Assembly (NCBI GenBank): GCA_051294375.1
Contig: CM119271.1
Span: 2,511,238-2,575,237, forward strand
Length of the DNA: 64,000 nt
From: Paraspadella gotoi
Lineage: Eukaryota; Chaetognatha
Direction: 5' to 3'
The first letter of the stretch is position 1. Every line of letters starts with the position of its first letter. A program made the translations under genes and the position numbers. The notes below the pieces were generated by a model. That model ran no database searches. It saw only the letters and a list, made by a program, of their open reading frames with translations, and had not been told where the DNA came from. Shown one piece after another: positions 1 through 14,331 of this stretch.

Positions 1-305
1 ACCGACTTACGCCAATATACCATCTATTTTTCGACGGCTCGTGACTCGCAACTAAAACGGTGCTCTGATCTCTCGAAAACAATACGTGGCCCTTTTTTTC
101 TCAAGAAAGAATAATAATAATAATAAGAGTTGCAGAGAAAACCGAGTCTTTCTTGTCAAAATAGGATCGGTTGTTGCCATCGGATCGGTTTCTTTCTTTC
201 CACCAAAACGATTGTAGAAAAGTCGGACGAATTACTGATGGGTTGTAATTCGAGGATGACTTTTGATATTTTCGCGTTTTTATTTTTGGGATTTTTCGTT
301 TCTAA

Positions 306-533
<228 letters not shown>

Positions 534-661
534 TCATCAATCGTGACTTTCTTTTTTCTGAGTCATCTCGCATCCTCCTCAGCCTTCAGTCGTCACACGC
601 AGCGGGATTCGTCCGTCAAAATTTCCCTTTAATTTATTAATAATAACGTCATCCCTAAAAC

Positions 662-2869
<2,208 letters not shown>

Positions 2870-3823
2870 CTCTCATGCCTTGGGGATTTTTTTGGTAAAG
2901 GTCCGCTAAAAGAAAAAAAATAAAGCAAAAAAAAAAAGAGAATAAATAAAAAAAAAAAAAAAAAATAACAAAAAAAAAAAAACACAATAAAAATAAAAAA
3001 AAAAAAAAAAAAAACCCCTCTTTTATTTTAGCGTCGTCGCGTATAACAATTGCGGTCACTTCCGAAGGTGACGGGGTCCAACGATTGAACGGGAGGCGCC
3101 ACCATACGTGTCTTTGGCCAATTTTCGTAGTCCATCGTCGTCGTTTTCTCAATCGTCGGTCGTTTTCAATCGTCCGTCGTCGTTTGTGACCATCCCTGGT
3201 CGCGCCTTCAGAACAAAGCGCCAGCGCTGTGGTGGAAATCGACGGGGATATCGAGCGAACAGGAATTTGTCGACAGGTGTGATTGCGTTTTCCTCTCTCT
3301 CTCTCGTTCGCTGGATCGTCCCTCATCTTCTCTCATCTCTCTGTATTCGTATCTCTCGCCATCGTTCCTCTCTCGTCCTCTCATCACTTCCTCTCCTCAC
3401 TCCCTCCTCTCCTCTCTCTCTCTTCCTTCCCATTCTCTCTCTTCTCTCTCTCTTTTCCTCTCTCTCTCACCTCTTCTTCCCCTCCCTCTCCTTCTCTCTC
3501 TCTTCTCCCTCTCTCTCTTCGTCCGACTCTATCATATCGCGAATATTCGAACGAGTTCAATTTATGAAAATTATCGGGACAAACCCGTTTTTCTCTTCAT
3601 GTGCACCATGCCTCTCTTTGCCCTTCTATCTCTCTCTCTCAATATCTCGTATTCCTTCTCTCTCTCTAATCTCCTTCTCGATCCTCCGTCTCTGCTTCGT
3701 CTCTCTCTGCTCCCTCATCGTCTTCGTCCATCTGTCCTCTCTTTCTCCTCTCTCTCTCTCTCTTCTCCCCTCTCTCTCCCTCATTATCTCCTGCTCTCCA
3801 TCTTGCTCTCCGTTCCTCTCTCT

Positions 3824-3855
<32 letters not shown>

Positions 3856-5123
3856 CCTCACCCCGTCACCCGCTTTCTTTTTTTTCCCGGCAAGGGTCCT
3901 CTTTTTCCCGTCACCCGTGTCGGCTCGCACGTCAAGTAACTTTGATCACAAGTCAACAGTTCTCTTTTCTCAAGTCTCCGTTTTTCCTCGTTATTTTTTA
4001 AAAAATCGCGACGAAATCAACAACACCCTTGGGTGTCACAGAATATGAACTTTCCCGTTTTTTTTTCTTACCTTGAACGTCTTCTTTGTCGTTTTTTTTT
4101 GTCAGTTATTTTATTATTGATCAAGATTTATTATAAAAATTGGTTCCAACCAGCATAAAAAATTATCCATTCATTCCATAAATGAGCGGTGCTGCTGCCC
4201 CTGACAGTTGGGACAGCTTTGGTGGTTTAAGGCTTCCATCACTCATTACGAGATAATTACATGGTACGGACCTTGCAAGCTTTCAATCAAGACTCTCCTC
4301 AAAATCTAGATTAATTTACTGCCCAGAATGGCTTGGCTTCCTAATCACTAGTGATATAGTATATATTTTAACTTTCGTGTTCTCCTAAATTACAAAACAG
4401 GAAAAGAGAGAGTAAATTTTAAACTGTCTTAGATAAAAATGACCACTCGCTCAAACATTACATATGTTTCTTATCTTTCTAAAATCTCTTTGCTTAATTC
4501 TCCAAGAATTTCAAAAACTAACAATTCTCATTTTGAATTTGGATTCTCTTTTTATATTCTCATGATTGCCAAATATCCATTACTTGATCCTCATTCCTCT
4601 TACCCATTTTCGTACTACTAAAATCGAATTTCTATAGGTATTATAGTATCTGTCACGAGATTTATTACAACTTTGATCACTCTCTTTGTCAAAGCCCTGC
4701 CATCTATTGTCTCCTACTGCCACACATCATTTATCCTCCATCAACGTGTGTCGGTTCTCATCATCGACATCTGTCGGTTTTGTCGGTTTTCTCGTTTCCC
4801 TGTCGTCCTCCATCCGCCCGTCTGGTCCGTCTGTCGTCTCTCTCAGTCCGTTCCCCCTCTTTTTTTTTTTCCTCTGACGGCCCTCATCGTCGAGTTTTTA
4901 ATTCTTTTTTTTAATTTTCTTTTTTAATTTTTCTTTTTCTCTTCTTTCTCTTCTCTAAGCGGTCTTCTCTTTTTTTTCTCTCTGATCTTCTCGCTTATCT
5001 TTTCTTACTTATCTTTTTCTTCTCTCTCCCCACCCTTCACAATCACGCGGATCGAATTATAACCTCATTTTTGGTATACATTTCGCCGTATTACGTTTTA
5101 CTCTGTCCAAGTATCTTTTCTGG

Positions 5124-5175
<52 letters not shown>

Positions 5176-5262
5176 GAGAGAGGAGGAGAGAGAGAGAGAG
5201 CGAGAGAGAAGACAGAGACGAGGAAGAGAAGCGGAAGAATTATCTTTTGGCGTCAAATCTTA
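2870..5262. repeat. Duplicated block I, copy 1
   Basis: Aligns by eye, collinearly, with 7,730-9,858. Shared landmarks include the GGTAAAGGTCCGCTAAAA start, the CGAACGAGTTCAATTTATGA segment, the dispersed repeat at about 4.1 kb, the TGTCGGTTTTGTCGGTTTTC segment and the terminal (GA)n followed by ATTATCTTTTGGCGTCAAA. The copies differ by many 1-4 bp indels. This copy alone has about 100 bp of A-rich sequence near 2,910-3,015. It contains CT-rich tracts (3,290-3,530, 3,640-3,870) and (GA)n at 5,126-5,215. No coding exon is recognised in it. Confidence 0.85.
4136..4370 (+). repeat. Dispersed repeat family R1, copy within block I
   Basis: About 230 bp. Diagnostic segments are AATTGGTTCCAACCAGC, ATTCATTCCATAAATGAG, GGACAGCTTTGGTGGTTTAA, CTTGCAAGCTTTCAATCAA and GGCTTCCTAATCACTA. 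Related copies lie at 8,752, 25,262 (diverged), 28,090, 54,772 (minus) and 63,240 (minus). No ORF is seen. It could be a SINE- or MITE-like element; the ends are not defined. Confidence 0.75.
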
Positions 5263-5346
5263 TGATTCGGTTTTCTTATTACTTCACTTTTTTCGTGCGG
5301 CAACTGTTATCCATCATTTATATCCATTGAGGTTTCTACTCCATCT

Positions 5347-5385
<39 letters not shown>

Positions 5386-7274
5386 TCTCTCTCTCATCTC
5401 TTCGTCATTCTCTCTCTCGTCTCTCTCTCTCTGCTCTCTCTCTCTCTCTCTCTCTCCGGGGCCGGGGAACAATAACCTCAAAGGTGCCTCGCGAAACATG
5501 CGAAAAGAGACACGCGAGTTCGAACGTGATACCGCCAAGTGTGGCTGCGCTTCCAATCATCTTCGCCGCGCCCAGGAACGACGAAGCATGGGCGCTTATA
5601 TTCCGAAAGCGCCCCGTTACGGGTGCTTAATACCCTAAAATTTTTAAAAAAAAAATCCAGTCCTAACTCTAGCCTCTGCTTACGATCCTCGCATTCAGGT
5701 AAAAAAAACTCTTTTCCAGTATTGTGTTCACGTTACTATTAACAAAAATTAATTTAATTTGCACCATAATATAAATGTAGGCCAAAATACGGATTGGTTA
5801 AAACAGCATCTCCAGCTATTTTCTAATCACATATAAGAGTAACATTTTTGCAACTTTTTAGGAAAAAAATCATGTCCATTTTTTGGTGTCATTTCACTTT
5901 CGTCTTCAAATATTTCAATGCCAAGGAAAGTTGAGAAAATTTTTTTATTTTGGAATTCCTTTCTTCCTTATCTTCTCACCCTTGAGTAAAAATATTTTCC
6001 TTTATCATTCATGTAGTCTCACATTATGAATTAATTTAAAGTTGACAAGTTCAAAAAGTCGCAGTTTTAGTTTTTATTATAATTTATTAAACAAAAATAG
6101 TTTAAAATTGGCTTAAATCTAACAGACAAAATATGAGTCCACAGAATAAGCTTTTAACAACCTACAAAATTATCAACAAAAACTCTTTCTTGTTTAGCCC
6201 AAACAAATAATTTTTTAAAGACAAATTTTAATTTTGACTTTTTGTGACTTGCATTCATTTATGATAAAGAAAAATATTTCAAACCTCATTTATTAGTTTT
6301 AAAAAGATGGTACATACTGACGTAGATAAAACAAAAAAACAAAAAAAAGAACCCGCATCCTTTAACCATAGAAAAGCGTCAGGACTAGTTTTTTTTTGAA
6401 AATCGACAGATTTTGCGGAAAAATTTTCCGCAAAATCTGTCCGATTTACTCAAATTGCCAGGCAACCAAAAATTGAAATAAAAACCTCCGTTACCGTTAC
6501 TTATCCTATCTTTCTTATAATGGCATATTAAAGATTTTTCTCTTGATATGGCTCAAGGTAAACGTAGTGAGAAGGAAGAAGGAAAGAGAAAACAAGAAAA
6601 GGAAAGAAGGGAGAGAAAATGACATAGGGGCCAAAAGGCAAACAAATAGGCAAATTGGGAAAAAAATAGTGAGACAGAAAATAAAAGGTAGGAAATGAGG
6701 GGAAAATTGGAAAAAAAGAGGGGAAAGAAAGGAAAGAGAGGAGAACAAAGGTGAGGAAAGTGCATGAGTGGCAGAAAAAAGGTAGGGGCCAAAAAATGGT
6801 AAGTGACATGATGAGAAGTAAGGAGGAAGAGGAAGGAAGAAAATATAAAGAAAGAGAAAAAAAAGAGAGTGAAGAAAAGAATCAGAGGAAAGCGTGATGA
6901 AGAAAAAAAATGTATCAGATAATGTGGCCGTCTTCCTAAAAAACTTTTATGCTAAGTAAAAAGACATAGAGGATTCTTATGGAATTCGATCTTTTAAAAA
7001 TTATCTATACCATAAAAATTCGACATACTTATATCTAAAATTATGCAGTTAATGAGATTAGATAAACAATCATTGAAAGAAACATGTATTACCCGTGTTT
7101 TTAACTCATAGAAATTTACCTGGGAAGTCTAAGTGATAAGAAGGAGATAACTTGGAGACTACCGTTTTATTTTATGAAGTTGCTTCTCATACTAATAATG
7201 AGATTCAAGACAAAAGATGTAATTATTGAAGTTCAGATTTCGTTGTCTAAAAGACCAACGATCGTACGTGGAGC
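5263..7274. other. Unique AT-rich stretch, no gene recognised
   Basis: Contains CT tracts at 5,345-5,458, a short GC-richer segment at 5,460-5,640 and a purine-rich (GA/A-rich) segment at about 6,545-6,910 that gives Phe/Ser/Leu-rich false open frames on the minus strand. The strong palindrome at 6,406 is listed separately. Confidence 0.5.
6406..6440. repeat. Perfect 17-bp-arm palindrome (hairpin)
   Basis: The left arm ACAGATTTTGCGGAAAA and its exact reverse complement are separated by one A. The flanks (AATCG on the left, CGATT on the right after one extra C) extend the pairing by five more base pairs with a one-base bulge. As RNA or single-stranded DNA this would form a 22-bp hairpin with almost no loop. 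No T-run or gene end supports a terminator role. Confidence 0.9.
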
Positions 7275-7539
7275 CTCTAACCCAAAACCCTTAACCTTAA
7301 ATGCTTTAATTCAATCCTAGAATTCTTAACAAATCCTTAACACAATTAACCAAATCCCCTAACCGGTACCTTAAACTAATCTTTCTGACTTTAAAATTTA
7401 CACGAAATGGGTCACTTTTGGAAAACGTTGGCCCAATGTTTTTTTTAGCTGTTACCACCGAAAAAAAAAAAAAAAAGGAAAGAATAGAGAAGAAAGAAAA
7501 ATAGATAAGAATCTGTAGAAAACCGAAAAAAAAAATTGT
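7275..7539. repeat. CCTAA-rich degenerate repeat (family T), cut by gap
   Basis: Repeated CCTAAC/CTTAAC-like words followed by ACGAAATGGGTCACTTTTGG resemble the right half of family T elements (see 13,962). The same stretch recurs at 10,610-10,885 with matching flanking AATAGATAAGAATCTGTA sequence, so this is also part of a duplicated segment. Confidence 0.7.
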
Positions 7540-7564
7540 NNNNNNNNNNNNNNNNNNNNNNNNN
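7540..7564. other. Assembly gap (25 N)
   Basis: Exactly 25 Ns, lying between the two copies of duplicated block I. Confidence 1.
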
Positions 7565-7729
7565 ACACAAAACACAGAGAGCAGCATGATATTCTCTCCT
7601 GCTCTCTCTCACATCTGCTCGTCTCTCTCCTCCTGCTCTCGATTCCTGCTCTCATGCTCTGCAACAAAAAAACACCCATTACTCGATCTACCCCATGCTC
7701 TCGATCTCTCTCGTCTCATCTCTCTCTCT

Positions 7730-8375
7730 CTCTATCGCCTTCGGGAATGTTTTTTTGGTAAAAGGTCCGCTAAAAAAAGACCCGTCTTTTTATTACGACA
7801 TCGCGCGTACTTAAAACAAGTTGCGGCGAGGTCAGACTGCGGAAGGTGTAGACGGTCAGCAGCGATGACGGGAGGGCCACCAATAACGATAGTCATTTGC
7901 AATTATCCGGATAGGTCATGCGTCGCGATGCGTTTTCATACGTCGATCGTTTTCATACGTCGTGCGTCGGTTTGGGTGAACTATCCTGGTCGCGCACTTC
8001 AACAAAGCGGCACCAAACGCGGCTGATGGGTGAATCGACGGGAATTTCGAGCGACAAGGAAATTGTCGACATTGGCGATTCTTCGATCTCTCATCTCGCT
8101 CCTCTGTCTCTCTCCTCCTTCCTCACTCTCTCATCCTCACGTCTTCTCTACTCTCTCTCTCCCTCTCTCTCTTCCTCCGACTCTATCAATCGCGAATTTT
8201 CGAACGAGTTCAATTTATGAAAAATTATTCGGGACAACCGTTTTTTCTTCATGTCACCATCTCTCTGCATCTCTCTCTCTCAATAATCTCGATCGTCCAT
8301 TCTCGTCTCTCTAGATCTCTTCTCGATCTCTCTCGTCTCGCTATGTCTTTCTGCTCTCATCGTCTCGGTCATCTC

Positions 8376-8440
<65 letters not shown>

Positions 8441-9754
8441 CTCTCTTACTCACCCGTCACCCCCGCTATCTTTATTTTTCCGGCCGCCAAGCGGTCCTAT
8501 TTTTCCGCCGTCACCGTTCGGCCCCGGCATCGCCAGAGCATATTGATCACGAATCAAGTCTCTTTTCTCAAGTTTCCGTTTTGCTCAGTTTTTTTTTCAA
8601 AATCGCGATCGCGGCGAAATCAACAAACACCTTTGTGTCAGATATGACTCTCCGACTTTTTTTTTTCTTACCTTGAACGTCTTTTTGTTCGTTTATTTGT
8701 GTCAGTTATTTCTGTTTTTCTTATCCAAAAAACATATTACTAAGATTATTATAAAATTGGTTCAACCAGCATAAAAATTATCCATTCATTCCATAAATGA
8801 GCTAGCTTGCCCCTGACTTTGGGACAGGCTTTGGTGGTTTAAGGCTTCCATCACACTTACGAGATAATGACATGGTAGGACCTTGCAAGCTTTCAATCAA
8901 GACTCTCTCAAAATCTAGATTATTTACTCCCAGAATGCTTGGCTTCCTAATCACTAAAGTGATATAGTATTATTTTAACTTTCGTCTTCTCCTAAATTAC
9001 AAAACACGAAAAGAGAGAAATAACACGATATTTTAACTGTCTTAGATAAAATGACCACTCGCTCAAACATTACATATGTTTCTTATCTTTCTAAATGACC
9101 TTATCTCTTTGCTTAATTCTCAAGAATTTCAAAAAAACTACATTCTCATTTTGATTTGCTCTTTTTATTTCTCATGATTGCCAAATATCCATTAACTTGA
9201 TCCTCATTCCTCTTTACCCATTTTCGTCTACTCACATCGAATTTCTAAGTATTTAGTATCTGTCACGGATTCATTACAACTTTGTCACTCTCTTTGTCAG
9301 GCCCTGCCCTCTATTGTCTCCCTACTGCAACACAATCATTTATCCCTCCATCAACGTGTCGGTCTCATCATCGACATCTGTCGGTTTTGTCGGTTTTCTC
9401 GTTTCCCTGTCCGTCCCTCCATCCGCCCGTCTGTCCGTCTGTCCGTCTCTCTCAGTCCGTCCCCCTGTCTTTTTTTTCTCCTGACGCCCTCATCGTCGAG
9501 TTTTTAATTTTCTTTTTTAATTTTCTTTTTTAATTTTCTTTTTCTCTTTTCTCTAGCGTCTTCTCTTTTTTTCTCTCTCATCTTCTCGCTTATCTTTTCT
9601 TACTTATCTTTTCTTCTCTCTCCCCACCTTCCAATCAACGTGGATCGAATTACCCATTTTTGGTATACATTTCGCCGTATTACGTTTACTCTGTCCAAGT
9701 ATCTTTTCTCCCGAAAGAGAGAGAGAGAGACAGAGCAGAGGAGAGAGAAGAGAA

Positions 9755-9787
<33 letters not shown>

Positions 9788-9858
9788 CACGAGAAGAGAG
9801 AGAGAGAGAGACGACGAGAACGAAGCGGGAAGAAAAATTATCTTTTGCGTCAAACCCC
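7730..9858. repeat. Duplicated block I, copy 2
   Basis: Collinear with 2,870-5,262. It contains a (CT)n tract at about 8,380-8,445 and (GA)n tracts at 9,714-9,815. The copy starts about 170 bp after the 25-N gap. No coding exon is recognised. Confidence 0.85.
8752..8980 (+). repeat. Dispersed repeat family R1
   Basis: Duplicate of the 4,136 copy, carrying GGACAGGCTTTGGTGGTTTA, CTTGCAAGCTTTCAATCAA and GGCTTCCTAATCACTAAAG. Confidence 0.75.
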
Positions 9859-9884
9859 TCTACTGATTGCCGCTTTCTCCCTCA

Positions 9885-10345
9885 CATTCTTTACTCCCCC
9901 TCTCTTTCCGCTCGCCCGCCCCACCACTCCATCTCTCCTCCTCCTCCACCCACGCCTCCACACTCACTCCCACCACCTCACCCCACCTCCTCCGACCCCA
10001 CCCCCACGCCTTCTTCCCTCACCCCCCCACCCCCCCACAACTCACCCTCCTCTCTCCTCCACTCCCTCCTCCCCCTTCCCCACTCACTCACCCCGCCCCG
10101 CCCCGCCTCCCACCCATCATACTCCCCCCCTCATCTCACAATGCTCCACCTCCCTCCCCCCACCCCTCCCACTGCACCCCCCACCCCCCCCCCCCCCCCC
10201 GCCCTCCCCCCCCCCACCCCCCCACCACCCCCACCCCGCCGCTACAACCCCCGCCCCCACCCCCTCGCCCCCCCCCCCCTCCACCCTCCACCCACCCCAC
10301 TCACACGACCCTCACCTCACCCCATCCACCACGCTATCGCCTCAC
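9885..10345. repeat. C-rich, almost G-free polypyrimidine-like tract
   Basis: About 450 bp dominated by C runs interspersed with A and T and very few Gs, including runs of 10 or more C around 10,170-10,290. Pro-rich open frames here are a by-product of composition. A short TA repeat follows at about 10,373-10,388. It is absent at the matching end of block I copy 1 (5,263 onward). Confidence 0.9.
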
Positions 10346-10609
10346 TACCGCCTCCACTATAGTACTACTTTCTCTATATATATATATACTACTTCAGGGG
10401 GTAGGGAAAATAAAAACTACAAAACGTGGATAGAAGAAAACATGAGCAATGAGGGAAAGGACGTTTACGAAAAGTGATACCGCAAAAGTGTACGAATGCT
10501 TACATCATCATGCAGAAGACACAGGAAAGAAAGAAGCACTGGACAGATACTATTACCGAAAGCAGACCACCGTTAGCCCGTGCATTCAATCAAAAAAATA
10601 AATTTAAAA

Positions 10610-10885
10610 TCAGCACTCCCCTAAACCTTAACAAACCTCTCACTTAATGCCTTAATTTGCAATCTAATTCTTAACAGGCAATCCTTAACAATTAAACCCA
10701 AACTCCCTAACGCGTACCCTTAAACTAATCTTCGACTTTTAAAATTTACGAAATGGTCACTCTTGGGAAAAAGCCTTTGGCGCCAAGTTTTTATGCTGCT
10801 CACTCCAAAGATTCACGAAAAAAAAAAGGAAAGAAATAGAGACGAACAACAATAGATAAGAATCTGTAAGAAAACCGAGATAAAA
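10610..10885. repeat. CCTAA-rich degenerate repeat (family T), second copy
   Basis: Matches 7,275-7,539: CCTTAACAA words, CGCGTACCCTTAAACTAATC, TTTAAAATTTACGAAATGG, then CACTCTTGGGAAAA and AATAGATAAGAATCTGTA. Confidence 0.7.
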
Positions 10886-12465
10886 AACATTGTTTGACAC
10901 GAACCTCTATTATTCTCTTTTAAACTACAAAAGGGCGGACCGAGAGCGGATAACAATGTTCTCGTGTTCTGACGACCTGTCCGACCTAGGCGTGCACGAC
11001 CGACCGTTACGACGAAAACGTCGACGCACGAAAACGATGACAACGGTAAATCGTCTTTGCACCATTTTCTTTTCGGGTTTCTTCATCGAATTTTTTTACC
11101 GATAAATGATAAGGGTCTCTCTCTCTCTCTCTCCCGCGGTCTCGTCTCTCTCTCTCTCATCTCTCTCTCGTCTCTTCTCTCTCTCGTCTTTCTCATCTCT
11201 CTCTCCTCTCTCTCTCTCTCTCTCTTTCTCGTCCTCTCGCTCTCTTCATCCTTCTCTCTCTGTCCAAATGGAAATGCAGAATAGCTCATCCTACGCATGC
11301 AGCAACTTACCTCCCAAAAAAACCGGCCGTTACAAGACCCCAGATAACAAAAAGGAAAATAAAAAAAAAAGAAAGAAAAAAATAAATGCACCTCCCGTTT
11401 TTTATTCTTTTTTTTTCTTTTTTGGCCGAACAAGAAAAAAAAAAAAATTCGCGGCAATTTTAGGATCAAAGCGCGGAATTCCGGCATCGACGACGACGAC
11501 GAACAACAACAATAACAACACGACAGAGTTGACGTAACCAAACGAAGATGTGATGGAAACTGAAAAATGACAATTAGACTGATCAATTACCACACGACTT
11601 ATTACCAAAGACGACGGCGACGAGACTAGCAAGCAACAACGATCTTGAACGAATTTGATAAAACTTTGACCCAAATTTCCAAAACACTTCTTCCTCCCGC
11701 CTCCCTCTCTCCCCCCATTTCAAACCAACCTCCCACACCTCACCTCCTCCCTCTCTTTCCCCCTCCCCCCCTATTCTTCTCTCTCCTCCATCCCCTTCTC
11801 TCCCCGCACAAGAGGCTCACGAGCGTTAACGAGTAACCCTTAAAAAAAAAAAAAAAAAATTTTTTAATTCGTTGCGCCGCTCAGGCGATCTGATATAGCG
11901 GATCGAGTAACTTTGAGGGAATTTCATTTCCGAACCAACTCGACGCCCTATCATTATCCACGCCTCCCGACCTCATCGACTCCCCAACACCCACACTTCA
12001 CACATCCAGCCATGTACTCTCCGACCAGCACCTCGCCGACCATCTCATACCAATTCCGCCACTGATTTCCTACTTTTCCTGAAACGAGAACAGACCCCCG
12101 TTTTCTTTGTTTTTTTTGTTAAAATTCCTAAACGGTAATACATTATGCCTTAACATAATCTCGGACCCTTTAAACTCTAAATTTTTTAAACGCAAAAAGA
12201 ACTAGCATTTATTTCGCGAATTTTAAGAATAAATTGGTCGTTTGGGAAAGGTATGGGCCTAACATTCTTTACCCCCCCCTTTACTCAGCCTAAAGACGTT
12301 TCGCTAACCTCCACCAGTAAAACATCGTCGCCAAGGCCCCTCCTTGAACTCGCCCGTACGCACCCCAATACATGGCCGCTTGAACACCCATGGCCAGATT
12401 TTCGTGGTGAGTATTTTAAATCAAATTTACAGTCTGGTTGTTCTTAGCCAACCAGCGAGGGAGAT

Positions 12466-12507
<42 letters not shown>

Positions 12508-13390
12508 AGATTTGTTTATCCAAAATTCTCTTTTTTGCCCTCGCGCCGGTGGAAAAAAAAAAACGCATCCTTGGCATCAAACAGATTCGTTTGATATGCA
12601 TTTTTTTTTTTGCTTTTCTCTGAGAAAATTCTGAAAATCTAGAAAACATTTATTTCGTCTCTGAAAAACAAAAAAAGAGGATCTAAACGGGGACAAAGGT
12701 GGAGCGAGAGAAGAGACGAGAGAGACGCAGAAGAGGACGAGAGAGAGAAGAATAGAGAGAGAAAGAGATAGCAGAAGAAAGCCTTTTGAAATCCATTCGA
12801 TAATTGATACGCCGGTAAAAACATTATTTCCGTTTCACATATTTTTTTTATTCCATCCTCATAGATCTTCCCGAAATCCCGAGCAGTGAAAATTAACAAA
12901 CGGAGAGATCGGACTCTCTCTCTCTCTCTCCTCTCTCTCTTCTCTCTCTCCTCGCTCCTCTCTTCAGACTCTATCTCTCTTCTCTCTCTCTCTCTCTCTC
13001 CCTTACTCCCCTTACATATTTATCGTTGAATAGGAAAAATTCATCTTTAATTTTTTTTTCATATTTGTATTGTTCATCATTATTACATTATTAATTACCA
13101 ATGTTCTTTTTTCCCACCACCAAGACGTCGACGTCGCGTCTCTGACGTCATGCGGTTGCCAAAAAAAAACAAAAACAAAAACAAAAAAAACAAATGACAA
13201 TCGAGAAAAGCACAACACAACAACAACAACAACAACAACAACGCCTCTTCCTCCGGAACCCCGCATTCCGCCCCTTCACCCTCGACTCTCTCTCGGCGCC
13301 GTAAAGGAGTCTCCGCCGCCGCCGACGAGGACTCGGCCGGATTCTTCGCCGGGAATCGGCCGACGCCGGAATCCAGGACGAGTCGAGACG
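10886..13390. other. No gene recognised; microsatellites and one family-T fragment
   Basis: Contains CT-rich sequence at 11,115-11,265, a (CGA/CAA)-rich patch at 11,490-11,525, a C-rich patch at 11,690-11,805, (GA)n at 12,463-12,510, CT at 12,914-13,000 and (CAA)n at 13,215-13,242. The segment 12,120-12,265 (TTAACATAATC words ending in GTCGTTTGGGAAAGGTATGG) looks like a decayed family T right half. Confidence 0.5.
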
Positions 13391-13434
13391 ATGAGCTTTG
13401 AGCCTCCGTCGAGGAGGCGAACTAATTCGAGCGA

Positions 13435-13481
<47 letters not shown>

Positions 13482-13739
13482 TCTCCTTCGAGTGCGGAAC
13501 GCTTCGTCGGCCTTCGCCACTCGACGCTAAATCGACTCATCCCTTTCGGATGGACCCACTCGCCGATGACCCCGTGAATGACCTCGACAATGACCCCGAC
13601 GGGGGTCGATGCCTTCTCTCTCGCCCCGCCCCTGACCCGAACAGCTCGGACTTTGTCCGAACCCGCCCGGCCCTTTCCGACCGCTCGTGCCCTGCCCTAC
13701 GATCGCGGCCCGACTCGAAACGGGGCGGAGCTCTTTCGG
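13391..13739 (+). CDS. Candidate Ser-rich 5' coding exon, gene unknown
   Basis: A GC-rich frame opens with ATG at 13,391 and ends at a consensus donor, GTAAGT at 13,740. It encodes about 116 residues: an N-terminus MSFEPPSRRR, a run of about 15 Ser from a (TCG)n repeat (13,434-13,484), then a Pro/Asp/Arg-rich disordered tail. Codon third positions are strongly G/C, unlike the surrounding sequence. The frame is also open upstream, so the true start is not fixed. No domain is recognised. It could be the first exon of another gene, or a chance frame in a CpG-rich block. It is not a signal peptide, so I do not assign it to unc5. Confidence 0.35.
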
Positions 13740-13961
13740 GTAAGTCGGGGTAAGTTTCCTTTGTTGAGCTGTTGTCAGTTTTGTTGTTGATTCGAGGACC
13801 GGTAAGTCGAGGTCGGTAGTATTGAAGCGGCGTGATTGAAAAGGTAAGGCAAAGAAAAGACCGAAAGAAAAGTCCTTCTCGTTTTTTTTTGACAGAAGAA
13901 CAAAAAAAAAATTGGAAGTTTGAATAAATAACATAAAGGCGGTTTCAAAGAACCTTTTTTT

Positions 13962-14166
13962 GGCACTATTTTTCGAAAGTGCCTCGTTTTTGCTCCTAAT
14001 AGTCACACTTAATTTTAATACAAACCATAACTCTAATCTATAAACTTAATACCTAAACCATCAACCTAAAACCATTATCCTTTACCATAATCATTAACCC
14101 TCACCACCTAAATCATTTTAATTCTGAATTTAAGTTGAAATGAGTCGCTTTTGGAAAATATGCTCC
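13962..14166 (+). repeat. Family T element: inverted ends around a CCTAA-like core
   Basis: The left end GGCACTATTTTTCGAAAGTG and the right end CGCTTTTGGAAAATATGCTCC are imperfect inverted repeats of each other. The interior holds degenerate CCTAAACC/ATTAACCC-like words. No ORF is present, so it looks like a non-autonomous terminal-inverted-repeat (MITE-like) element. Relatives lie at 38,675, 44,778, 58,495 (minus) and 60,235, with halves at 7,275, 10,610, 12,120 and 28,350. Confidence 0.6.
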
Positions 14167-14200
14167 TTTTTTATTTAAAAAAAATTTTTGGTAGAAGTAA

Positions 14201-14231
<31 letters not shown>

Positions 14232-14331
14232 NNNNNNNNNNNNNNNNNNNNNNNNNNNNNNNNNNNNNNNNNNNNNNNNNNNNNNNNNNNNNNNNNNNNN
14301 NNNNNNNNNNNNNNNNNNNNNNNNNNNNNNN
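14232..14331. other. Assembly gap (100 N) entered from a (CGT)n repeat
   Basis: Exactly 100 Ns, directly after about 30 bp of CGT units. The repeat probably stalled the assembly. Confidence 1.

Noticed and set aside
9640-10477. Overlapping Pro-rich open frames up to 240 codons
   Set aside because: All three frames are open because the C-rich tract almost lacks stops; no coding signature.
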